A stretch of DNA of 64,000 nt, taken from contig CM062818.1 of NCBI GenBank assembly GCA_031772625.1, forward strand, positions 1,285,186,277 to 1,285,250,276. Direction: 5' to 3'. Position 1 is the first letter of the stretch; every line of letters begins with the position of its first letter. This DNA comes from Pinus tabuliformis (lineage: Eukaryota > Streptophyta > Pinopsida > Pinales > Pinaceae). The position numbers were made by a program, and so were the translations under genes. A model generated the notes under the pieces. It saw only the letters and a list, made by a program, of their open reading frames with translations. It did no database searches and was not told the DNA's origin. This document shows positions 55,604-64,000 of the stretch, in pieces.

Positions 55604-57198
55604 GAAATCTTAGGGTTTTCAAAATTTTGACAGGATCCGCAGGCCCACAGTTGGCACAGGTGCGGTCCCGCTCCGTGCTAAAAGCCAAGCTGCGGGTAGG
55701 TATGCACTTTGTCAAACGGCTAGGGTGCGGTCCTCTCCCAAAGCTATGAAAAACGAAAAATAACCCTGGATCTACAAACTCTACCCACTTTTACACATAA
55801 CAAGCCAAAAGCAGAAACAAAAATAGAGTTTCTCAGGTCAAAGTAAAAACAAGGAAAAAAATCAAGTCCCCAGTGGAGTCGCCATTTTGTCACACGGAAT
55901 AGGTCGATCTTGCGGACAAGATAGACCTTCCTAGAATCTAAAGAAGACCTAATGACAAGCAAACCAACCAGACACTATCATTCTCTAAATATGCTTTGAT
56001 AAACAAATAGCAAACAAGTGTTTTTAGGGCCTACCTTAGTTCCAACGCAATCTTGTGGATGCCCTCGCTCCTTTGATTCAAGTGAGATCCTTTTTGCGAA
56101 TCTGGAAACACAAACAAGGCAAACAAATTAAATAGCACCTGAAAAGCCAATTGCATAAAACATATTTAACATGAAATTCAAGAGTCCATGAAACAAATAA
56201 CATAAGATACTTGTTGAGAAAAATGAGTTTGATTGTATTAATTCAAAAGAAGAAGAACTTTACAACCTTTGCCTTGACACTGTACAAGCTCCTCCCAGGA
56301 ACCAGCAAGAAATCTCCTCTACTTTGACAAGTTTCACTCACTCCCCAATGAAGCCAAAAAGATGTGTGATCTCTCCTCTTAAGCTCAACTAGGAAGTCTT
56401 GATTTCACCAGCATTTACCCTCAATAATGTTCAGCTTCTGACCTCTCTAGCAACCAGCCCAATGCCTGTATTTATAGTGCAATGGAGGGAGGTTACTAGG
56501 TCCTCCTTCAAAGGGATAAATCCCTCCTTCAAAGGGATAGCTCCTCTCATCAAGGGATTAGCTCCTTCTCTTTTGGGATGCATGAACCACCTCAGAGCGA
56601 ACAATCCACGTCAAAATTCCTTCTAGAAACCTCTAGAATTAACCCAAAGTAAGTTTTTTAAGATAAAACTTGCGCCTTTTGACTTTCACAGGGGTACACA
56701 CCTACACCGTTAGGGACAGAGCGGGCAGGTCCGCAGTTTTTGTACACAGAAGGTGCAGGACCGCAGGTGACCATGAGAGGAGACTTCTTGCTGGACCCTG
56801 GGAGGAGCTTGTACAGCGTCAAGGCAAAGGTTGTAAAGTTCTTCTTCTTTTGAATTAATACAATCAAACTCATTTTTCTCAACAAGTATCTTATGTTATT
56901 TGTTTCATGGACTCCTTGACTTTCATGTTAAATATGTTTTATGCAATTGGCTTTTCAGGTGCTATTTAATTTGTCTACCTTGTTTGTGTTTGCAGATTCG
57001 CGAAAAGGAGCTCACTTGGATCAAAGGAGCGAGGACATCCACAAGCTTGCGTTGGACCTAAGGTAGGCCCTAAAAGCACTTGTTTGCTATTTGTTTATCA
57101 AAGCATATTTAGAGAAAGATAGTGTCTGGTTGGTTTGCTTGTCATTAGGTCTTCTTTAGATTCTAGGAAGGTCTATCTTGTCCGCAAGATCGACCTAT
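55604..57198. mobile_element. self-derived insertion: inverted LTR, LTR, primer site and leader
   Basis: Three pieces of the same family lie inside the protease. 55604-55887 copies the leader and primer site (matching 62529-62812). 55888-56779 is an LTR from its TGTCACACGG end to within about 163 bp of its other end. About 56776-57198 is a second LTR piece in opposite orientation. They join across the 4-bp microhomology AGAG. The inverted piece stops 12 bp short of the LTR end. No target-site duplication is visible and the host frame is kept if the 1595 bp are removed. This is not a standard insertion. Autointegration, or a template switch and hairpin event, would fit. Confidence 0.85.
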
Positions 57199-57481
57199 CA
57201 AAGGCAAGATAGACACTGAAGGCAAATCCTGTAGAATGCCAAAAGGATGAAACCCATGGCCATCAAAGGCCTTTAGAATCGTCGAGGATTGATTTAGCGA
57301 AGGAGAGCCAAGTGATCTCCAACACTGTATCGACATAATACACATTGAGGCTCCCTCATCAATTGCAGTCCGATGAATAGGCCTGTTTTTTGCTATCACT
57401 GGAATCTGGAAAGCCATTTGATGAGGCAAACGTGGTGTACTATTTTCTAGATCGAAAATTATTAGGTTCGGGTCCTGAACA
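57199..57481 (-). pseudogene. N-terminal protease part of the Tat-like element
   Basis: IIFDLENSTPRLPHQMAFQ leads into IPVIAKNRPIHRTAIDEGASMCIM, a Gypsy retropepsin active site in which DEG replaces D-T/S-G. DEGAS is used by some Tat-type elements. Then SSTILKAFDGHGFHPFGILQDLP. The domain is cut at 57199 by the self-derived insertion. It is in the frame one base off from gag. The shift falls at a run of seven T (about 57507-57513), which could be a mutation or a frameshift site. Confidence 0.87.
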
Positions 57482-60400
57482 TCAACAGCTCCTATAGCCG
57501 AAAAAAAGTAATTTACATTGTGCTGGGCATGATTGCAGTACTTCCAAAGCCGACATTGCTGAGGGTGGAACAGCTAAATCCTCAACAATGTTACAATTCT
57601 GAGCCGCTCTCGCATGTGGATTGAAAGCTGACTTTTGAAGTATACCCTTGGCGGGCGGTTTGATTACCAAGTCTGGATTAGGTTTCTCGATCTGTAGTGG
57701 ATCGGAACCGGGAGCTGAGGTTGATGGATTAGAATGAGAAGATTCTGCTTCTTTACCATCAACAGGACTCTTACTACCATAATCTTGCGATCGAGTCGCA
57801 ATCCTAACATGGGACATCATCAGTATGGGTTCTTCATTGGCACTCGAGGATGAACCTATCATCTTACTATCTTGAGCCGGAAAAGGATCGTTCAAAACAG
57901 CAGGAGTTTGGGAACCTTTGACAATCTTCGCAACCTCTGCATGATGAGGGCAGTCTCTTGTAAAATGTTCATCGTCACAAATGAGACAAGGATAACGAGG
58001 TTTGCGCTTTTCATCATTGGATTCCGCCTTTTCAGGTTTCTCCTTTGAACTTTTGTCCGTTTTATTCTTCTTCTTTCCTTTCTTCTTCCCAACGGATTTT
58101 TATTTGGCTGTAGATGACTCTACAATGTGAATATCGGCGGAAATCTCTGTAGAAGAATCTCCTGTTGGGGAATCAAGCAAGGTTATAATAGGAGAAGAAT
58201 TCTTGGAAGACTTCTTCTTACTTTTAGTGTTAACCGTGCCAATCATACCATCAGCGGCATGAGATCCCGAAGGGGCTGCAGCGATTTGATTTTGCTTGAG
58301 AAGATCGGGGATTTTTTCGTGTAACGTACCTAACTGAGTGTAGACCAAGTCAAGGTACTGTGCTTGAGCAATGACTTGTTCCTCAGTAACAACTCCGGCT
58401 TTAGCAACATCTTTTGTGATCTTTGGCAACAAAGATTTTACAAACCACTCAGCCAAGATTTGATCCGGAATAAATACCTTCACTAAACGACGTCGACGTC
58501 TCCACTCATGAATATGATCTGAAATGTAAGTGGATGTCGATTGTTTTAGCGAAGTTAACAATTCCGTGCCATTGTCATATCGGACTGGCAACTGAAAATG
58601 AGTTAAAAACGAGGTAGCTAACTGACTAAAATTATAAAAAGTGCCTCGTGGTAACTCAATGTACCACTTGGCCGCGAGACCAATTAGAGTGCGCTGGAAA
58701 AGTCTAAGACGGATTGAATCATCTGTAATGGAGTTAGACGCACACCAGAGGTGGTAAGTCATCACATGGTTCGACGGGTCCTCTCCTGATTTACCTTCGA
58801 ACTTGGGAATGTCACTGGGCAACTTATTCGGCATTGGCGGCCAAAACGGAAGATAATTAATGGGATCGTTCGTTAGGCGCGACAAGTCAGGTAAGTCCAA
58901 AGTTGCGATAAACGGTAACTGCCGATGAGGGTCCCTAAAACTCTGGGTCATGAGACCAGCCCCAGGAGGAGGATATCCAGGATAACTAGGAATAGGAATC
59001 GCGTTCGGGATATTGTATCCTCCCGAAAAACCAGGATTAACCGGACCGTACTGGGGTTGTTGAGGTTGTTGATAAGTGTACCCAGGATACGGTTGATACT
59101 GATAGACTGGCTGCTACACAGCAGGACCGAATTGGTACTGTCCCTGGTACAGTTGATAAGTGAATTGTGGTTGACTTGTGACAACTGTACTTAAACCAGG
59201 TTGTCCTACAGGCATCTGAACCGAAGTTTGAATCGTAGATCCAGACGGTGGTAAAGATGTCTGAGGAGTAGATACAGGAACAGTAGAAACCGGAGCTGTC
59301 GATACTCCAGAAGTAGGTGAGGTAGATTGAACAGATGTTGCGGTAGTTGTAGCAGTCGTTTGAGGCAGAGTACGAGGTGTACTGGGCCCAGGCTGAGAAA
59401 CTACCGAAGGTACAGAAGTTTGAATGTTAGACTGGACTGGTTGCTGGGGAGAACCAGAAACTAAGGGTTGTCCAGTTTGAGATGACAACTGTACACTTGT
59501 CTGCAACACCTGTTGGGTTTGCAATGGATCCCACACTATATTCATTCCAGGGTACTGACCCATAACTGGTTGAGAATACTGAGGACCATAACCGGGTTGA
59601 GGGTAGGATTGATAATTGAAAGGTACATTTCCCGTTCCTTGAACAAACATTTGACCTTGGGGTGGTTGGAAACCTTGGTTCGAGTATTGACCTTGGGGTG
59701 GTTGGAAACCTTGGTTCGAGTATTGACCTTGGGGTTGATACCCTTGAGGCACATACTGATACTGGGGTTGACCTTGAGGTATAAATTGATACTGGGGTTG
59801 ACCTTGGGGTACATATTGAGTCTGGGGTTAACCTTGAGGAACTTACTGTCCCATAGGTATGTACTGTCCTTAAGGTTGCCCCCCAGATGCAAATTGTGTA
59901 CCTTGAGGTTGCCCCCCAGGCGTTAATTGAGGCTGCCCCCTAGGCGGTAACTGGCCACCTTGAGATTGAGGATTGGGAATAGAACCTGACATCATAAGAA
60001 TGTCTTCTACGCTCAACGGCTTAGTACCATTGCTTCCAGTTAATAACCCTTGCTCAATGGGTTGAGGAGATGCTCCCGAAAAAGTACCAGAAAGTGACTG
60101 ATACCCGGAGGGAACAGAAGGACCGCCGTACAAAAAAGATTCGGGCGATTGAGTAAACATGGATGACTGTCCAGCCATATTGACGAGAGTATAAAAACCT
60201 CTAGGTGTTGGGTGATAAGGAGCACGAGGTGGTGAAAAACTTAACCCTGAGTTTTCTAGAAAATTAGTCAAAGAAAGATACCAAGAACTACTCCTAGGTG
60301 CACTGTAAAAAATTGATTCACGCTCCCTTAGTTCAATAACCGATTGATTTTCAGGGATAGGGATGCCTACTTCGTCTTCTTCCGGAGCAAGTTCTTCAAT

Positions 60401-60844
60401 AGAAATAAGTCCAGAAGGAAGATCTTGGGTGATTACTCTTTCTACCCTAGGTGAACCAGGACCACTAGAAGTTGGAGAAACAAACCCCGATGTCGGAGTA
60501 GCGGCAAATTCACTTTTAGGCTCGAATATTTCGGGTTCTTCACCTATATCACTAGTAGATGAAAATCTACCAGCGATTTCAGAGACAGACACTGACTGTG
60601 GATTATATTCTGCTGCTGGCATTTGAAAATCAGGATGTACTATCAAAGAAGATTCTCCTTCTTCAGGTGACCCAACTCTACTATCTCTAGGAGTTACGAG
60701 GACTTTTAAGCCTTCAAGTTGGTTTGGTACTTCCTCAGGAGGTTGGCCCCGAAGTCTACAGGACTTCCTCAATAACTCAGCCACGTTTACAAATTCAGGA
60801 GACTGGCCCCGAAGTCTACGGGAATGTCTTGGTAATTCAGCCAC
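57482..60844 (-). pseudogene. very long gag with PQG-rich repeats and zinc knuckle
   Basis: One frame of about 1120 codons, opening at MAELPRHSRRLRGQ (60844), with in-frame stops at 59870, in the following 60 bp, at 59114 and at 58100; most are CAG or CAA transitions. The N-terminal third is acidic, Ser/Pro-rich. At about 59960-59630 come repeats of the type PQGQPQYQ and QGQYSNQGFQP, then a Gln/Thr/Ser/Pro-rich stretch. The capsid-like core starts near 58870 with FWPPMPNKLPSDIPKFEGKS, then WCASNSITDDSIRLRLFQRTL and AAKWYIELPRGTF. A single CCHC knuckle reads CLICDDEHFTRDC (about 57995), after a Lys-rich run. The tail (57895-57500) is Ser/Pro-rich. Gag would build the particle. Confidence 0.88.
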
Positions 60845-62790
60845 AGTTTAAAACTTTTAACTACTTCACACGCAAAAAAAGTAAAATCTCAATGAAAAAC
60901 ACCTAAAGTCTCTAAAGAACCAAACAAATTTGAATCACACGCCTAAAGAATCTAGGAAATCAAACACACACAAACAGTAACTTTCCGGACTGAAAACACT
61001 AGTTGGTGATGAAATCCAACGTCGCAGAGTTCAATACAGAAATGGCGGTTGGAACAGTTACCCCGGCAACCTGCTTAATGAATAGACTGGCACAAGTTCC
61101 TCCACTTAACCGTCTCGAGTGAAGTGAACCCCCCAGAAAATCCAAGTGAGTCTAGCCGACGTCTGCTCCAGGTACAATGGGATCTTCCCACCACTGTCAC
61201 CTTAGGAAGAATCCTAAAGAATATGGTCACTAAGGCTACCAACTGAGACAAATACACTTGGGGGAACAGTCTACGATCCGATACGCACGCAAGGGCAGAG
61301 TAGCAAGCTCAATCCCCTTGAAGGCTCCTTGACATAATCCAAGGTTTACCAACTAGTGACCCCAGGCTCCTCGACAATGGTTAATCCGAGGTTTACCGTT
61401 TTTAATACGTGAATATCTGGCGTCATTCCCAATGAAGAAGGATTGATTACCACACTGGTTCGAACACAATCTCGTGCTTCTCCTTTAAGAGGAGCTTTCC
61501 CAGAGCATAAATGCAACAATTGGATTTCTTCCCTACCACAAGATACAGCTACTTGCTTATTTTTACTGTCTTGGAGAGTTAATTACTCTCCTACTCCAAG
61601 ACACTGGCCTAAGCTAAGTTGGTGTATCAAAGCCCTAGAAATAAAAATGTTACTAGGTGAATTTTACTTTAAGCGTTAATTTTAGTGGTTTTTGTTTAAG
61701 TCCAAAGGTGTGGAGATGAAACTCGTGGTATGAAGACTCGACTCAAAATCACTAAAAATGCACCTAAGATGATCTAAACAATCTTTTTCTCTTCGATGAA
61801 CTTCTAAACTAAGAAAGAGTTTGAGAATGCAAATACTTTGTAAACACAAATCTTTCTCAATTAAACAAATTAAAAGAAGAGCTTTTCCTTTCCAAAGCAC
61901 TCAAAACGAGACAACTAGTTATTTCACAAAAATTTCCCTTTTTCGTTTCAAAGCACTCAATCACTACAAAAAACAAACTTTTTGTTTTCAAAAGAGATTT
62001 TTATATTTTTTTTAAAAACACTCAAAACTAATGAAAATGACTAACTTTGAGATCTACAAATTATAAAAACCTATTTGAAGTCAAAGCCTACTAAAAGTCT
62101 TTTTAAGGATGTTTTACTTAGCTAGATGTAAGCTAAGGACCAATTCATGCAGAATCACAAATAAGTCAAGAACAACCAATTTTGTTTTCTTTTTGAAAAT
62201 GAAAATCCAAACTCTCAAACACAAGCTTTTCGAAGTTTTGTAAAGAGAAAACTCAAAGCGGATTCCTCAAACAAGGGGAGATTTCATAAATGGTCAGACT
62301 CATAAGAAAGCTAGTAGACACTAATGTGATCTGAAGTCCCTACAGTTTCTAAGCTCAGAGCCACTACACAACCAAAATGAAAACAAACCCAACAAGCAAA
62401 ACTCCTAGGAAATTCACCTAAAACCCTAACACTAACGAAATCAATCCAAGGAAAGCTTCTGACAAGTTATATGCAGGTCTGGGCAGTGGACAACAATTTC
62501 TAAAGACAAACTAAGCTGACTAACAGAGGAAATCTTAGGGTTTTCAAAATTTTGACAGGGTCCGCAGGCCCACAGTTGGCACAGGTGCGGTCCCGCTCTG
62601 TCCTAAAAGCCAAGTTGCGGGTAGGTACACACTGTGTCAAACGGCTAGGTGCGGTCCTCTCCCAAAGCTATGAAAAACGAAAAAATAACCCTGGATCTAC
62701 AAACTCTACCCACTTTTACACATAACAAGCCAAAAACAGAAACAAAAATAGAGTTTCTCAGGTCAAAGTAAAAACAAGGAAAACAATCAA
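60845..62790 (-). other. leader of the Tat-like element
   Basis: About 1.9 kb between primer site and gag start. No frame has motifs. Near the primer site GTGCGGTCC occurs twice (62585-62593 and 62649-62657). 61680-62260 contains repeated short words such as CAAAGCACTCAAAAC. Confidence 0.55.
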
Positions 62791-62809
62791 GTCCCCAGCG
62801 GAGTCGCCA
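62791..62809 (-). promoter_or_regulatory. primer-binding site of the Tat-like element
   Basis: TGGCGACTCCGCTGGGGAC on the minus strand, three bases from the right LTR. It belongs to the primer-site type seen in large Tat/Ogre elements of plants. The copy in the self-derived insertion (about 55866-55884) has one transition. Confidence 0.85.
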
Positions 62810-62812
62810 TAT

Positions 62813-63867
62813 TGTCACACGGAATAGGTCGATCTTGCGGACAAGATAGACCTTCCTAGAATCTAAAGAAGACCTAATGACAAGCAAACCAACCAGACAC
62901 TATCTTTCTCTAAATATGCTTTGATCAACAAATAGCAAACAAGTGTTTTTAGGGCCTACCTTAGGTCCAATGCAAGCTTGTGGATGCCCTCGCTCCTTTG
63001 ATTCAAGTGAGCTCCTTTTCGCAAATTTGCAAACACAAACAAGGCAAACAAATTAAATAGCACCTGAAAAGCCAATTGCATAAAACATATTTAACATGAA
63101 AGTCAAGGAGTCCATGAAACAAATAACATAAGATACTTGTTGAGAAAAATGAGTTTGATTGTATTAATTCAAAAGAAGAAGAACTTTACAACCTTTGCCT
63201 TGACGCTGTACAAGCTCCTCCCAAGGTCCAGCAAGAAGTCTCCTCTACTTTGACAAGTTTCACTCACTCCCCAATGAAGCCAAAAAGATGTGTGATCTCT
63301 CCTCTTAAGCTCAACTAGGAAGTCTTGATTTCACCAGCATTTACCCTCAAAAATGTTCAGCTTCTAACCTCTCTAGCAACCAGCCCAATGCCTGTATTTA
63401 TAGTGCAATGGAGGGAGGTTATTAGGTCCTCCTTCAAAGGGATAAAGCCCTCCTTCAAAGGGATAGCTCCTCTCATCAAGGGATTAGCTCCTTCTCTTTT
63501 GGGATGCATGAACCACCTCAGAGCGAACAATCCATGTCAAAATTCCTTCTAGAAACCTCTAGAATTAACCCAAAGTGAGTTTTTTAAGATAAAACTTGCG
63601 CCTTTTGACTTTCACAGGGGTACACACCTACACCGTTAGGGACAGAGCAGGCAGGTCTGCAGTTTTTGTACACAGAAGGTGCAGGACCGCAGGTGACCAT
63701 GAGAGAAAGTGCGGAACCAGAGTTACATTGATTTTTAATGTCTTTCTCTCATTTCCAAAGCTTGATTTGAAGAGCTGAAGTCTGAGACTTGCTTAGGAGG
63801 ACAGTACAAGTGATGATAGACCCATACTGGCTGCAAATAATCATGGTGACGATATTTTTGTGTAACA
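62813..63867 (-). repeat. right (5') LTR of the Tat-like element
   Basis: 1055 bp, same length as the left LTR, with only scattered substitutions by eye. TATA box at 63395-63402. Followed by GTCCA (63868-63872), the right target-site copy. Confidence 0.93.
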
Positions 63868-63872
63868 GTCCA

Positions 63873-64000
63873 GGTACCAAACACAACCCACCATCGATGA
63901 AACCATGCATGCGATGAGGGTAAAATCCAATTAGAACTGAGAGGCCAGTGCCTCACCTTCTAATCCTTTGGAGGATCCCTTCGAGGATTTCTTCAATGGA
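63873..64000 (-). pseudogene. Copia protease N-terminal side, cut by the window edge
   Basis: Read on the minus strand in one frame: ALASQF, a stop, LDFTLIACMVSSMVGCVWYLD, which leads straight into the active-site Asp. It is the missing upstream part of the Copia frame at 46757. The rest of gag and the 5' LTR lie beyond 64000. The second base triplet of the active site reads Asn (DNG) instead of Ser (DSG). Confidence 0.75.

Larger units (their letters stand above)
46758..63867 (-). mobile_element. 17.1-kb Tat-like Gypsy element with extra domains
   Basis: LTRs of 1055 bp each at 46758-47812 and 62813-63867 start TGTCACACGG and end TTTTGTGTAACA. GTCCA flanks them (46753-46757 and 63868-63872). 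The primer-binding site adjoins the right LTR, so the sense is minus. Order in sense: LTR, leader, long gag, protease, reverse transcriptase, RNase H, integrase, a second RNase H, an antisense ORF, LTR. Large size, the primer-site type, the second RNase H and an antisense ORF near the 3' LTR are features of the Tat lineage. A 1595-bp self-derived insertion (55604-57198) breaks the protease. Stops and a changed polymerase box make it inactive, but the LTRs are very similar. Confidence 0.92.

Noticed and set aside
59513..59926. 137-codon plus-strand frame with LGLTL-type repeats
   Set aside because: Its repeats are the antisense reading of the PQG repeats in gag.
1..64000. Organellar (plastid or mitochondrial) origin of the whole window
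   Set aside because: The plastid genes are confined to 5.7 kb, are damaged, and are flanked by nested retroelements with target-site duplications.

Overview
This window reads as nuclear DNA of a gymnosperm, most likely a conifer. Three independent signals support this: a plastid-derived block carrying chlB (light-independent chlorophyll synthesis, retained in gymnosperm plastids but lost from angiosperms), a Penelope-like retroelement with a GIY-YIG endonuclease (a class described in conifers), and a nested pile of decayed LTR retrotransposons. No intact host nuclear gene is visible. Many premature stops read as CGA, CAG or CAA changed to TGA, TAG or TAA, the pattern expected of methylated, silenced DNA losing C to T. 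All family names come from motif recognition by eye; no search was run.

Layout. 1-1747: AT-rich, LTR-like non-coding DNA with degenerate tandem units. 1761-5403: a 5'-truncated Penelope-like element whose T-rich 3' region also lies upstream as an inverted copy of about 1.1 kb, bounded by a 13-bp direct repeat. 5417-11135: a nuclear plastid insertion (NUPT) with chlB, a trnD relic, psbM, rpl2 exon 1 plus part of its intron, rpl23 and a 44-bp psbA scrap. 11136-15632: non-coding DNA with a degenerate P-class PPR pseudogene on the minus strand.

15633-33450: a Copia element split inside its gag zinc knuckle by a 13-kb minus-strand Gypsy-type element (16950-29953). That element was itself hit twice: by a chromodomain Gypsy element of 5.85 kb (18155-24003, target-site duplication GCCAC) and by a solo LTR of its own family (26607-27537, target-site duplication GCATC). 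33451-42743: no recognisable genes, several tandem and direct repeats.

42744-64000: a second Copia element on the minus strand, running off the right edge. Its protease active-site codon is interrupted by a 17.1-kb minus-strand Tat-like Gypsy element (46758-63867, target-site duplication GTCCA). This element has a very long gag with a PQG-rich repeat tract, a pol with a second RNase H downstream of integrase, an antisense ORF resembling a plant mobile domain, and an internal 1.6-kb hairpin-like insertion of its own LTR and leader inside the protease.

The window records the order of insertion: Copia, then large Gypsy, then chromovirus and solo LTR on the left; Copia, then Tat-like element, then its own rearranged LTR on the right. 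The least-explained structures are the inverted Penelope element, the Tat-like element with its extra domains, the self-derived hairpin insertion, and a GTGCGGTCC motif shared by that element's leader and 3' region.
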